In this document: positions 46,150 to 54,603 of the stretch, piece after piece
Layout of the letters: every line of letters starts with the position of its first letter
Position numbering within the stretch: position 1 is the first letter of the stretch
Assembly: GCA_052108535.1 (NCBI GenBank)
Contig: JBQDZM010000001.1
Coordinates: 62,001 to 126,000 of the forward strand
Source: Galactobacter sp052108535
GTDB lineage: Bacteria; Actinomycetota; Actinomycetes; Actinomycetales; Micrococcaceae
Direction: 5' to 3'
DNA: 64,000 nucleotides
Translations under genes and position numbers: made by a program
The notes under the pieces: generated by a model
The model's database searches: none
Seen by the model: the letters and a program-made list of their open reading frames with translations, nothing else
What the model was told of the DNA's origin: nothing

Positions 46150-47058
46150 ATGCCCCTCACCCTCCCGCCGTTGCGCCACCCCGTTCATCGGTTGGGCGCA
46201 CGGGAGATCGACTTCGCCCAGGCAGTGGCCGTGATGGCCGTGGTCAATCGCACCCCCGATTCGTTCTTCGATCAGGGGCTGACGTTCGCACTGGAGCGTG
46301 CCGTGGAGTCCGCGCTGGCCGCCGACCGCGACGGAGCGGACTGGGTGGACGTGGGAGGCGTTCCGTTCGCACCCGGCCCGCCCTTACCTTGGCGAGAGGA
46401 AGCCAACCGGGTGGTCCCGGTGGTGCAGGGTATCCGGGCCGCGGGCTCCGACGTGGTGATCTCCGTCGACACCTTCGACGCGCAGGTGGCGGAGGCAGCG
46501 CTGGCCGCCGGTGCCGATGTCATCAACGACACCACGTGCCTGGCGGATCCCGACCTGGCGTCCGTGGTCGCGGCTGCGGGAGCACACTTGGTGGTAACCC
46601 ACTCCCTGGCGGCGCCCCGCACTGTGTATCCGCGCCCCCACTACGACGATGTGACGGCCGAAGTGGTGGAGCGGCTCTGGCGGGGAGTAGCGAAGGCGGT
46701 GGACGGGGGCATCCCCGAATCGCACCTCTTCGTGGATCCCGGCCACGATCTGAACAAGAACACCCAGGACACGTTGCGCATCACCCGGGAGCTCGCCGAG
46801 GTCGCGGCCATGGGCTTCCCCACGCTGGCTGCGGTCTCCAATAAGGACTTCATTGGCGAGACCTTGGACCTTCCCAAGCAGGAGCGCGGGGCTGGTTCCA
46901 TCGCTGCGGCCATGTACTGCCTGCACGAGGGCGCCCGGGTCATTCGGATGCATCACGTGCCCCAGTCGGTCCAGGCCGCGAGGATGTTCGAAGCCATGGC
47001 CGGTTGGAGGCAGCCCGTTTACACGCGGCACAACATGGGCGAGGTCAATCTCCCCTGA
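46150..47058 (+). CDS. Divergent dihydropteroate-synthase-like protein (FolP2-type)
   Basis: A 302 aa TIM-barrel protein of the pterin-binding family. Several landmarks persist: VMAVVNRTPDSFFDQG (28-43), SVDTFDAQVA (105-114), DVINDTT (123-129), DPGHDLNK (196-203), NKDFIGETL (231-239) and MHHV (267-270). The loop normally reading DIGGESTRPG is DVGGVPFAPG (67-76), and the usual SRKSF is SNKDF, so sulfonamide-pocket and pABA-binding residues differ. M. tuberculosis FolP2, a similar divergent paralogue, has no DHPS activity. No folate genes are adjacent. Related function cannot be assigned from sequence. Confidence 0.8.
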   Translation: MPLTLPPLRHPVHRLGAREIDFAQAVAVMAVVNRTPDSFFDQGLTFALERAVESALAADRDGADWVDVGGVPFAPGPPLPWREEANRVVPVVQGIRAAGSDVVISVDTFDAQVAEAALAAGADVINDTTCLADPDLASVVAAAGAHLVVTHSLAAPRTVYPRPHYDDVTAEVVERLWRGVAKAVDGGIPESHLFVDPGHDLNKNTQDTLRITRELAEVAAMGFPTLAAVSNKDFIGETLDLPKQERGAGSIAAAMYCLHEGARVIRMHHVPQSVQAARMFEAMAGWRQPVYTRHNMGEVNLP

Positions 47059-47092
47059 GGCCGGTGGTCCACGGCTGAGGCCTTGGTCCACG

Positions 47093-48415
47093 TCAAGCGG
47101 CGTCACTGTTGCGGTCCGGTTCTTCCCCGGCTCCCCCGTCCCCGATCCGGCTGACCATGCGGTCCATGTACCGGAACCCCCATTCCGGTAATTTGCCGGA
47201 GTTCACGAGGGCCAGCAACAGGGCGGCCATCCGCAGGCTCGGATCCAAGCGCAGCGCGTCCATCAGGTGCGCCGCCGCCGCGGTGCCGCCACCTGCCGCC
47301 CAGTACAACCATCCCAGCATGCACAGCACCGGTGGCCGCGCCCAGGTGGGGCAGTGCGCTGCGATGTGCGCCACGACCTCTTGGGCTCGGTTCAGACGAT
47401 CCGGGTCGGGCGGGTCCGGCCAGTCCCCCATGATCATGCTGACGTCGCGTTCCATTCCGCGTCCCTCTGCCAGGTCCCGCATCGCAAGGTCATCAGAGCT
47501 GAGGCCGGTCTGCCGCATCCGCTCCCGATGGCGCATGCTGTGTTCCATGGCGGATGCTCCGGCGGCCTCCCCGAAGGCCAGCTGGACGAGCATGGGGTCA
47601 CGGAGCGCGGGTTGCAGCGCACCGATACAGAAGCGCGCCATGGTGATGGGCGCCAATCGGTCAGGGCCCTTCCCCAGGAGCTGTTCCACCAGCTTGGTGT
47701 GGTCGATTGCTTGGGCAGGCATCAGGACCCCCAGTCCCGTGCGTTCCCGACCGGTGGCCAGCAGTTCTACCGTTTCGCACAGTTGTTGCGCGCGGGCCGG
47801 GTCGGTGTGCGGCAGCCTGGCGTGGAGATCTGGCTGAGCGGGTCCGCCTGGTGTCGGCATCGACAATCCCGCAGGCACAGCGGCCTCGAGCTCCGCCAGG
47901 CCGTATCCGTTAGTCGGAGCCTCCGAGTCATCGATTTCCGACCACCCGTCTGCTGCACAAACGAAGGTCCGCCGAATCCCGAATCCCTGCTGCAGGAGGG
48001 CCAATTCCACATGCTTTAGGGGCATCCGGTAGCGCCGCATGGCCTTGCCGAAGGGTTCGTCGGTGAATACGGCCAGCATCACTCCGGTGCAGTGCTCCAT
48101 CCTGGACAGGTTGGACACGCACAGGGAGGCCACGTCCCTCATGGTCTTGCTCCTGAGATCCTTGGGCAGGTTGAGCCGCATCCCCGTTCCGCAGTGTTTG
48201 CCTGTAAAGGGGATCACGATGAGGGACTCCTTGGGTTGATAACCCATCAGGATGGGGACCAGACTAAGCAGTTCGGCATCGGAGTCGGCCTTGACGACGG
48301 TGACATCGCCTTCTTTCCGAGTCCGACCCGCTGTTGCACGGGTCCTGCGTCCGTGGGATGAGATGGAGGTGGTTGACATGTGGTGGTGACGTCGGTCACG
48401 TTGTGAAGAGTTCAT
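47093..48415 (-). CDS. DUF4192 domain protein
   Basis: A 440 aa protein with the DUF4192 opening (from about 40): VKADSDAELLSLVPILMGYQPKESLIVIPF. SLCVSNLSRMEHCTGVMLAVFTDE and LLQQGFGIRRTFVCAADGW follow, and a C-terminal helical half ends PEWGFRYMDRMV. DUF4192 proteins are common in actinobacteria and of unknown function. The ATG at 48415 has a weak AAGG ribosome site; an ATG at 48379 is possible. It is convergent with the DHPS-like gene (34 bp) and divergent from the RibD-C gene. Confidence 0.85.
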   Translation of the reverse strand: MNSSQRDRRHHHMSTTSISSHGRRTRATAGRTRKEGDVTVVKADSDAELLSLVPILMGYQPKESLIVIPFTGKHCGTGMRLNLPKDLRSKTMRDVASLCVSNLSRMEHCTGVMLAVFTDEPFGKAMRRYRMPLKHVELALLQQGFGIRRTFVCAADGWSEIDDSEAPTNGYGLAELEAAVPAGLSMPTPGGPAQPDLHARLPHTDPARAQQLCETVELLATGRERTGLGVLMPAQAIDHTKLVEQLLGKGPDRLAPITMARFCIGALQPALRDPMLVQLAFGEAAGASAMEHSMRHRERMRQTGLSSDDLAMRDLAEGRGMERDVSMIMGDWPDPPDPDRLNRAQEVVAHIAAHCPTWARPPVLCMLGWLYWAAGGGTAAAAHLMDALRLDPSLRMAALLLALVNSGKLPEWGFRYMDRMVSRIGDGGAGEEPDRNSDAA

Positions 48416-48527
48416 GCCGATAACCTTGCGCCCCATCCGACCGCTGCGACCAGACCGAATTCGCTGCCTGTGGACATCTCGGTTCCGCACAGGATGTTCA
48501 CGAAGTCGGCCGGTAGAATCTGGGCTC

Positions 48528-49346
48528 ATGCAGCGACTGTTCCCGCCTGCCGGCTCGGGTGGGCCAGCGCATTCCTCACACGCCCCCCTGCCCGGAGGAA
48601 TCTCAGCTCCGGTCTCCGACGCGGATCTACTCAGGGATGCCGCCGCCCCGACCGACGGGGCCTTCGTCCGGTTCTCCATGGTCTCCTCCCTGGACGGACG
48701 GATCAGCGTCGACGGAGTTTCCGCTCCCCTGTCCTCCGCGGCGGACTCACGCCGTTTTCATCTGCTGCGGTGCGCTGCCGACGCCGTGGTGGTGGGTTCC
48801 GGGACGGCCGTAGCGGAGGGATACCGAGGTCAGATGTTGCCCGGTCACCTGCAGCAGATCAGAGTCGACCAGGGGCGGCCCCCGCTCCCGGCTACCGTGG
48901 TCCTCTCCGCTTCGGCAGGCCTTCCGCTCGACTCTCCGGTCCTCATGGATGCACCGGCCCCGACCTTCGTGGTGGTCGCGGATGACGCCCCGCCCGAGCG
49001 ACGCAAGGCACTGGTCTCGGCCTTGGGCGCGGAGGCCGTGATCACCGTGAGCGGCGGGGCCGATCCTCACGAGATCACCTCGGCCCTCGTTGCCCGCGGG
49101 CTGTGCCACCTCCACCACGAGGGTGGGCCCACCATCTTGAGCCGCTACCTCGACGCAGACGCCGTGGATTCGTTGTGCCTGACCTTGACGCCGAAGATCC
49201 TCATGTCCGGTCCCGGGTTGATCGAGGACCAACGCTCCTGCGTTCCACGCGTTTTTTCCCTGCACACCCTCCACGAGGAGGATTCCGTCCTCTTGGCCGA
49301 CTACCGCCGCCTGCCCACCACGGGACGTTCAGGAGGTGAGGCATGA
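48528..49346 (+). CDS. RibD C-terminal / dihydrofolate reductase-fold reductase
   Basis: A 272 aa NADPH-dependent reductase-like protein. Family features are FVRFSMVSSLDGRISVDG (about 46-63), DAVVVGSGTAVAEGY, LPATVVLSASAGLPLDSPV, HHEGGPTILSRYLDADAVDSLCLTLTPKI and GPGLIEDQRS. The deaminase half of RibD is absent, so this is a stand-alone reductase, like M. tuberculosis Rv2671. It may act in riboflavin or a related pyrimidine or pterin reduction. Its stop overlaps the J-domain gene (ATGA), and AGGAGG precedes that start. Confidence 0.85.
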   Translation: MQRLFPPAGSGGPAHSSHAPLPGGISAPVSDADLLRDAAAPTDGAFVRFSMVSSLDGRISVDGVSAPLSSAADSRRFHLLRCAADAVVVGSGTAVAEGYRGQMLPGHLQQIRVDQGRPPLPATVVLSASAGLPLDSPVLMDAPAPTFVVVADDAPPERRKALVSALGAEAVITVSGGADPHEITSALVARGLCHLHHEGGPTILSRYLDADAVDSLCLTLTPKILMSGPGLIEDQRSCVPRVFSLHTLHEEDSVLLADYRRLPTTGRSGGEA

Positions 49347-50248
49347 GCGCGGATCATTACCGGGTGCTCGGCCTGACCCAGGACGCCGACGACGAGCAGA
49401 TCCGCAAGGCCTTCCGGACGCTCTCGCGCCGTCACCACCCTGATCTTGGCGGTGACGCTGACGCCTATCGGGCCGTGACCGTGGCCTACACGGTGCTCTC
49501 CGATCCGCAGCAGCGCAGCCGCTACGACGCTAAGCGCGCCCCAGGGGCGACGACGGCGAGCGGCACCACGACTGGGAGCGGCACCGCCGCGCGGCCCGAC
49601 GGGACCATTTTCGCGCCGTCCGCCACGTCCGCCACGTCCGCCCGCAGGCCGTCGCCCCGGTCCACACCCCGCGCCAAGCCCGTACGGGTCACCGGTTCCG
49701 CCCCCGGGACGGACCCGGGACCTCTGGTTCGCGGCAGCGTGCCTAAGCGTGGATTCCTGGACAGGAGTCGCTCCGTGCGGGAATCGGTGCTCAGTCAGCT
49801 GGCAGCCGCCGTGGCCAAGGATCTTCCCGCGACCAAGGCCGTCCTCGGCACCGACCTGCCCGGCAGTGGGGAACACGACGCCGTTCTCGTCGCCGGGCGC
49901 AGGTTGGTCCTCGTTGACGTGGTCATGAGCCGAGACGCCCCGCATGGCTGGGACGGGACCTCGCTGCGCGTGGACGGCAGACGTCTGGCGGTCCCGAACG
50001 TGTCCCGGGCCGCGGCGGAACTGGAACGTAAAGTGCGTGGCTCCCGTGCCATCGGACTCGTGGTCGTGGCCTGCTCCGCTCAAGAGATCCACCGCCCCGT
50101 GGTGGAGGGGTACTCGCGCAGCGCCGCCACACCAGCGCCGACCAATCCCGCGGGTGCCAGGCGGGAGATCGTCACGTTCCTGGCCGGAGGAGCCGACTCG
50201 GATGCCGTAGACCTCGGCGTCCTCTCCGACCTCGCTTCGCTGAGCTGA
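49343..50248 (+). CDS. J-domain protein with possible NERD-like C-terminal domain
   Basis: A 301 aa protein. The J domain (about 5-65) has DHYRVLGLTQDADDEQIRKA, the HPD tripeptide at 32-34 and YTVLSDPQQRSRYD. There are no Gly/Phe, zinc-finger or client-binding DnaJ domains, so it is a class C co-chaperone. After a Ser/Thr/Arg linker, residues about 150-250 read GSGEHDAVLVAGRRLVLVDV and SLRVDGRRLAVPNVSRAAAE. This resembles the core of the NERD nuclease-related domain but without the expected catalytic lysine. The NERD resemblance is my inference. Coupled to the RibD-C gene by ATGA. Confidence 0.8.
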   Translation: MSADHYRVLGLTQDADDEQIRKAFRTLSRRHHPDLGGDADAYRAVTVAYTVLSDPQQRSRYDAKRAPGATTASGTTTGSGTAARPDGTIFAPSATSATSARRPSPRSTPRAKPVRVTGSAPGTDPGPLVRGSVPKRGFLDRSRSVRESVLSQLAAAVAKDLPATKAVLGTDLPGSGEHDAVLVAGRRLVLVDVVMSRDAPHGWDGTSLRVDGRRLAVPNVSRAAAELERKVRGSRAIGLVVVACSAQEIHRPVVEGYSRSAATPAPTNPAGARREIVTFLAGGADSDAVDLGVLSDLASLS

Positions 50249-50251
50249 CCT

Positions 50252-50271
50252 GAACTGAGTCGAACTGAGCT
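50252..50271. repeat. 10-bp tandem duplication after the J-domain gene
   Basis: GAACTGAGTC and GAACTGAGCT lie side by side (50252-50261 and 50262-50271), bracketed by further CTGA words, just after the J-domain stop codon. Confidence 0.7.
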
Positions 50272-50380
50272 GAGCCCACGCACGATGATCGTGACCGGGC
50301 CGTGACATTTCTCGCTGAATCGGACGTTTCCCGCCAGTTGCTGCAGCATCCGCGCCCACGTGACGCCTAGGATGGTCTGC

Positions 50381-50884
50381 GTGTTCCGCTTCGTCTTCAA
50401 TGCCCCGGAGATTCCCGGCAATACCGGCAATGCCATCCGGTTGGCCGCAGTCACCGGCGCAGAATTGCATCTGGTCCAGCCGCTAGGTTTCAGCCTGGAG
50501 GATTCCAAGCTGCGTCGCGCCGGACTGGATTATCACGATCTGGCTTTTGTCACCGTGCACCCGGACCTGGACACCTGCCTGACCGCGCTCGGCGCCGGAC
50601 CTCAGGGCTCCCGTGTTTTCGCCTTCGAACCCGAGGGACAGGCAACCTACTCCGAGATCGAGTACCGCGCCGATGACATCCTGCTCTTCGGCAAGGAGTC
50701 GGTTGGCCTGAGCCCCGCGGAACGGGCCCATCCGCTCATCACCGAACTCGTGTCGCTACCCATGCAGCCTTCCCGCAGGTCACTGAATTTGGCGGCCTCG
50801 GCATCCATCGTGATTTATGAGGCTTGGCGGCAGCACGGCTTCGCTGGTGCGGGCGCACCCCAGATCACCACCCCCACCGTCTGA
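50381..50884 (+). CDS. trmL: tRNA (cytidine(34)-2'-O)-methyltransferase TrmL
   Basis: SPOUT-class methyltransferase (167 aa) acting on the wobble base of leucine tRNAs. It shows FNAPEIPGNTGNAIRLAAVTGAELHLVQP at the start, LRRAGLDYHDL, ILLFGKESVGLSP and the C-terminal knot PMQPSRRSLNLAASASIVIYEAWRQ. I chose the GTG at 50381 because AGGA lies 8 nt upstream and the family normally begins just before FNAPEIPGN; ATGs at 50372 and 50360 are in frame. The RskA-like gene follows after 10 nt. Confidence 0.93.
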   Translation: MFRFVFNAPEIPGNTGNAIRLAAVTGAELHLVQPLGFSLEDSKLRRAGLDYHDLAFVTVHPDLDTCLTALGAGPQGSRVFAFEPEGQATYSEIEYRADDILLFGKESVGLSPAERAHPLITELVSLPMQPSRRSLNLAASASIVIYEAWRQHGFAGAGAPQITTPTV

Positions 50885-50894
50885 GAGGACCTCC

Positions 50895-51470
50895 ATGCAG
50901 AACGATTCCCTGGGCGATTCCCGGCGCAACCGTCAGCTCGAAGAGGCCGAGGAGGTCAATGGCCTCGACCTCTTTTCCGAGGTGGAGGAACCCGCAGGCC
51001 CCCGCAAGCGCGTCAAGGCCGGCTGGATCTTCGCCGTGGCCGCCCTGATCGTGGTGGTCCTGGCCGTTGTGGTCATCGTGAACCTGACCGGCAAGCGCGA
51101 CAGCCCAGCGGATTCGGCCTCCAAATCGGTGGCGGCACAGGTCCGCAAGGCCAACGATGCCGAGACCGTCAGTTCCGAGGCTGGCACCGGGAAGCTGAGC
51201 GTGACGTACTCCGCCGACGTGGGTGCCTTCGCCGTCCAGGTCACGGGCGTTGAAGAGGCGCCGGAGGACCAGGAGTACCAGATTTCCGTGACGCATTCCG
51301 ATGCAGCGCAGAGCTTCGAACGCGTGGGGCTGTTGGGCGCCGACCCGTCGGGGTGGCACGGCTACCGCGGCCTGGACAGCATCCATTCCGTGCACCTCAC
51401 CATCGTGGCCGAGGGCGGAGAGGATGCGCCCGAGCAGGCCGACCTCAGCGAGGTCGTCCTCGAGAAGTAG
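50895..51470 (+). CDS. Single-pass membrane protein with RskA-like extracytoplasmic domain
   Basis: A 191 aa protein with an acidic cytoplasmic N-terminus (about 1-43), one membrane helix (about 44-64) and an outer domain. The outer part, KLSVTYSADVGAFAVQVTGVEEAPEDQEYQISVTHSD up to VHLTIVAEGGEDAPEQADLSEVVL, follows the pattern of the C-terminal domain of RskA-type anti-sigma factors. No zinc-binding anti-sigma motif is present in the N-terminus and no ECF sigma gene is adjacent, so an anti-sigma role is doubtful. It starts with a GAGG ribosome site 10 nt after trmL. Confidence 0.75.
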   Translation: MQNDSLGDSRRNRQLEEAEEVNGLDLFSEVEEPAGPRKRVKAGWIFAVAALIVVVLAVVVIVNLTGKRDSPADSASKSVAAQVRKANDAETVSSEAGTGKLSVTYSADVGAFAVQVTGVEEAPEDQEYQISVTHSDAAQSFERVGLLGADPSGWHGYRGLDSIHSVHLTIVAEGGEDAPEQADLSEVVLEK

Positions 51471-51490
51471 CTGACCCAGGGCAGCGCGGC

Positions 51491-52462
51491 TCAGCCGCGG
51501 CGGCGCAGGATCTCCTGCGTCGCTTGCGGAAGCACGTCCTCGAGTTTGCCCACGATTCCGAGGTCTGCGAGCTCGAAGATCGGGGCGTCCTCGTCCGTGT
51601 TCACGGCCACGATCGTTCCCGCCTGCCGCAGGCCGACCACGTGTTGCACGGCTCCGGAGATCCCGGCGGCGACATACAGGTCTGGCGCCACGGAGCGTCC
51701 CGTTTGGCCCACCTGGGCCTCGTGCCCAATCCAGCCCTCGTCCGCCGCGACCCGGGAGGCGCCAACGGCGGCTCCCAGCGCGTCGGCCAAATGCTCGACG
51801 GCGGTGAAGTCGCCTTCCGTGCCGCGGCCTCCGGCCACGACCACGGCAGCGGTCTCCAGGTCTGGTCTGCCACCTGCGGCGATCGGAGTCCGCGAAAGGA
51901 GCTCGGCTGAAGCGACGGCCGTCTCGCAGGGCAGCGGATACAATTCCGCCGGACCGCCACCCGACCCGCTCCCCTGACTTTGGGCAGCGGCGGAGGCTCC
52001 TGGTAGGACCGTGACGTAGGCGGTGCCGGTTCGGGGGCGAACCACGGTGTACCCGGTTCCTGAGAGGACCGGCTTGGACACGCTCAGGTCCGGGGCCACC
52101 GTTTGGGCTCCCGTGATGATGGCCGAGTCGTCCAGTGCTGCGGCTCGAGCCAGCACCTCTGTCTCCGCGGGCTGCGCCGGGGCAAGGACCACCCGCGCCT
52201 CCAGCTCTGCGACGGCGGTGCGCAACAATTCGGCCTGCCCCACCGCAAGCGAATTCTCCAGGTCCGTCTCGGGGACGATCACATGGGTAACACCGAGATC
52301 GCCCAGGGCCGCGAGTGCCTCAGCCGACACGGTGCTACCGGAGACCACCATGAGGTCCCCCAGTAGGCCGCCCAGGCCGATCAGTTCCTTGGTCTGGTCG
52401 GATAAAGGCGCCTGCGGCGCGTCCAGATAGACGATGCTGCCAGTGGCAACGCTAGTGTCCAT
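51491..52462 (-). CDS. etfA: Electron transfer flavoprotein alpha subunit
   Basis: FAD-binding subunit (323 aa) of the heterodimer that carries electrons from acyl-CoA and other dehydrogenases. The C-terminal FAD domain has VVAGGRGTEGDFTAVEHLADALGAAVGASRVAADEGW, VGQTGRSVAPDLYVAAGISGAVQHVVG and VAVNTDEDAPIFELADLGIVGKLEDVLP. The N-terminal domain is the usual nucleotide-binding fold. It follows etfB after 6 nt. No acyl-CoA dehydrogenase or ETF-quinone oxidoreductase gene is in the window. Confidence 0.96.
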   Translation of the reverse strand: MDTSVATGSIVYLDAPQAPLSDQTKELIGLGGLLGDLMVVSGSTVSAEALAALGDLGVTHVIVPETDLENSLAVGQAELLRTAVAELEARVVLAPAQPAETEVLARAAALDDSAIITGAQTVAPDLSVSKPVLSGTGYTVVRPRTGTAYVTVLPGASAAAQSQGSGSGGGPAELYPLPCETAVASAELLSRTPIAAGGRPDLETAAVVVAGGRGTEGDFTAVEHLADALGAAVGASRVAADEGWIGHEAQVGQTGRSVAPDLYVAAGISGAVQHVVGLRQAGTIVAVNTDEDAPIFELADLGIVGKLEDVLPQATQEILRRRG

Positions 52463-52468
52463 GAGGGC

Positions 52469-53317
52469 TCAGGCCTCCTGTTTCGGGTCGGTTGCGAGAA
52501 GCAGCCCGCGCTGGTCCAGGAAGTCAACGAGCGCCAGTCCGGCCTCACCGTCGTCCACAATGGTCCGCCCGCCCTGGCGGGTCGGGACCGTCCCGGCCTC
52601 CACCACCATGGTGGTGGAGCCGAGCCGTCCCACCGCCGCGGCGTCGATCCCGAGGTCCGCGAGGGACAGGACGTCCAACGGTTTCTTCCGTGCGGCCATG
52701 ATGGCCTTGAAGTTCGGGTAACGAGGCTGGGAGAACTGGTCCGTCACGGACACCACGGCCGGGAACGTGACCGCGAGTTCATCCACATGGGTTGGCATGG
52801 ATCTACGTCCGCGCAGACCCGTTCCTGATTCGTCGAGTTCCAGTCGATCTGCAAGGGTCAGTTGCGCCCAGCCCAGACGAGCGGCCAGCATCGACGGGAG
52901 CACGCCGGTCTCGGCGTCGGTGGAGGCCATGCCGGTGATGACGACGTCGGGCGCCAGGCGTCCAACCGCGGCGGCCAACACCCGAGAGGTGGCCTGCGCG
53001 TCGGAGCCCGGTAGGGCGTCGTCGGACACAAGAACACCTGCGCTTGCACCAATCTGGAGGGCCTTCTTCACCGCTGCGGATGCGGCGGATGGCCCCATGC
53101 ACAGCGCCGTGACCTGGAGTTCCTTCCCGTCCCCGTGCGCCTCGGCGAGCCGCAGCCCGGCTTCGAGCGCGTACTCATCCAGTTCCGACAGGACGGACTC
53201 CGAACGGTCCAGGCGATAATCCTCGTCTGCAGGCCCCAATGATCGGGGGAACTGCGGGTCCGGGGTGTACTTGACCAGGACCAACACCTTCAAGGGTGTC
53301 CCGTCTGTCGTTGGCAT
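52469..53317 (-). CDS. etfB: Electron transfer flavoprotein beta subunit
   Basis: Partner of EtfA, binding AMP (282 aa). Typical segments are KVLVLVKYTPDPQFPRSL, ESVLSELDEYALEAGLRL, ALCMGPSAASAAVKKALQIGA, VVITGMASTDAETGVLPSMLAARLGW and the signature VSVTDQFSQPRYPNFKAIMAARKKPL. The ATG at 53317 is the first that gives the family N-terminus and is preceded by AGGAAGGCGG. etfB-etfA is the normal order. A small stem (GGGGCT/AGCCCC, 53355-53369) lies in its leader; I do not assign it a role. Confidence 0.96.
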   Translation of the reverse strand: MPTTDGTPLKVLVLVKYTPDPQFPRSLGPADEDYRLDRSESVLSELDEYALEAGLRLAEAHGDGKELQVTALCMGPSAASAAVKKALQIGASAGVLVSDDALPGSDAQATSRVLAAAVGRLAPDVVITGMASTDAETGVLPSMLAARLGWAQLTLADRLELDESGTGLRGRRSMPTHVDELAVTFPAVVSVTDQFSQPRYPNFKAIMAARKKPLDVLSLADLGIDAAAVGRLGSTTMVVEAGTVPTRQGGRTIVDDGEAGLALVDFLDQRGLLLATDPKQEA

Positions 53318-53602
53318 GTTCCGCCTTCCTCGTGAGCATCGCGGTGGCCTGATCGGGGCTCTTAGCCCCAACCCGCCACCGTGTCCATGCTAGCGAGTCC
53401 TCGGCAACAGATCTTCAACGGCCGAGACATGCTTGTATCTGACCCGGTCTCCTTCGTAGGCTCCGCGAGGATTCCTGGGTACCGTTGACCTCAAGACCGG
53501 TTGACGCTGCGTCCGGCCGCGTCCATCTGTGGCGCTGCTCCGGTGCGGTCCCCCACCGAGTCGACATGCTGAAAAGTTCACCAGACGAAAGCAGGAGAAA
53601 CC

Positions 53603-54415
53603 ATGGCGAAAAAGCAGTCGATCTTCAGTCGGATCGCCACACTCACCAAGGCCAACATCCACGCCCTCCTGGACTCCGCCGAGGATCCCCAGAAGATGCT
53701 GGACCAGATGGTGCGGGACTACACCGACAACATCCGCGAGGCCGAGCAGGCCGTGGCGCAAACCATCGGCGACCTGAGGATGCTGGAACAGGACCACGCC
53801 GAAGACGTCCGCGCGGCACGCGAATGGGGCCAGAAGGCCCTCGCAGCCTCCACCAAGGCGGATCAGCTGCGTTCCTCCGGCAAGGACCAGGAGGCCGACA
53901 AGTTCGACAACCTCGCCAAGATCGCCCTCCAGCGTCAGATGAGCGAGGAGAGCCAGGCCCGCGCCGCGGAGCCCACCATCGCCTCCCAGAATCAGGTCGT
54001 GGAGCAGCTCAAGAATGGCCTGACCAACATGAAGGGCAAGCTCGCCGAGCTGAAGGGCAAGCGCAACGAGCTCGTTTCGCGTGCCAAGACCGCTCAGGCG
54101 CAGACCAAGGTCAATGACGCCCTGAAGTCCATCGACATCATGGATCCCACGTCAGAGGTTGCGCGGTTCGAGGAGAAGATTCGCCGCGAGGAGGCGCGTG
54201 TCCAGGGGCAGCAGGAGCTGGCGGCTTCCAGCCTCGACGCTCAGTTCGCCCAGCTCGAGGACCTCGGTGAGCAGACGGAGATCGAGGCTCGCCTTGCCGC
54301 ACTCAAGGGTGGCGGGTCCGCACCGCAGGCCAGCCTGGAGGCGGCACCGGAGACCACCCAGGCCGCCCACGGGAACGAGGCCGAGCTGTCGGTGGACTAC
54401 TCCAAGGGCCAGTGA
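53603..54415 (+). CDS. pspA: PspA/IM30 family membrane-stress protein
   Basis: An ESCRT-III-like coiled-coil protein (270 aa) that coats the inner membrane under envelope stress. Features are the N-terminal amphipathic start MAKKQSIFSRIATLTKANIHALLD, EDPQKMLDQMVRDYTDNIREAE and long charged helices to about residue 225. A C-terminal extension of about 40 residues follows, rich in Ala and Pro, then DYSKGQ. A good ribosome site (AGGAGA) precedes the ATG. No pspBC or PspA-regulating ClgR gene is adjacent; it is a single-gene unit with a strong terminator. Confidence 0.92.
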   Translation: MAKKQSIFSRIATLTKANIHALLDSAEDPQKMLDQMVRDYTDNIREAEQAVAQTIGDLRMLEQDHAEDVRAAREWGQKALAASTKADQLRSSGKDQEADKFDNLAKIALQRQMSEESQARAAEPTIASQNQVVEQLKNGLTNMKGKLAELKGKRNELVSRAKTAQAQTKVNDALKSIDIMDPTSEVARFEEKIRREEARVQGQQELAASSLDAQFAQLEDLGEQTEIEARLAALKGGGSAPQASLEAAPETTQAAHGNEAELSVDYSKGQ

Positions 54416-54434
54416 CCCGCTCTGCTTGAGAGAC

Positions 54435-54482
54435 GCAGCGTGCCCGTCACCGCAACTTGTGGTGGCGGGCACGCTGCTTTTT
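54435..54482 (+). terminator. Intrinsic terminator of pspA
   Basis: A 17-bp stem with one G-T pair (54435-54451 with 54461-54477) followed by TTTTT. This is the most classical rho-independent terminator in the window, starting 19 bp after the pspA stop. Confidence 0.92.
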
Positions 54483-54548
54483 CGCAGTTGTGTGGATGAG
54501 ACCCGGCGTGGATCGGGTGTGGTTGAGACGGAGACCCTGACGTCCTTC

Positions 54549-54603
54549 GCGACTCTGATGCTTGAACGCGACTTTGATGCTTCAAAGCGACTTTGATGCC
54601 CGG
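54549..54603. repeat. 19-bp tandem repeat between pspA and the DUF2342 gene
   Basis: GCGACTTTGATGCTTCAAA-type units at 54549-54567 and 54568-54586, with a third partial copy from 54587. The word GCATCAAAGT at about 54633-54642 is the inverted complement of the unit core, so a hairpin between array and inverted copy is possible. It lies between two convergent genes. Confidence 0.88.
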
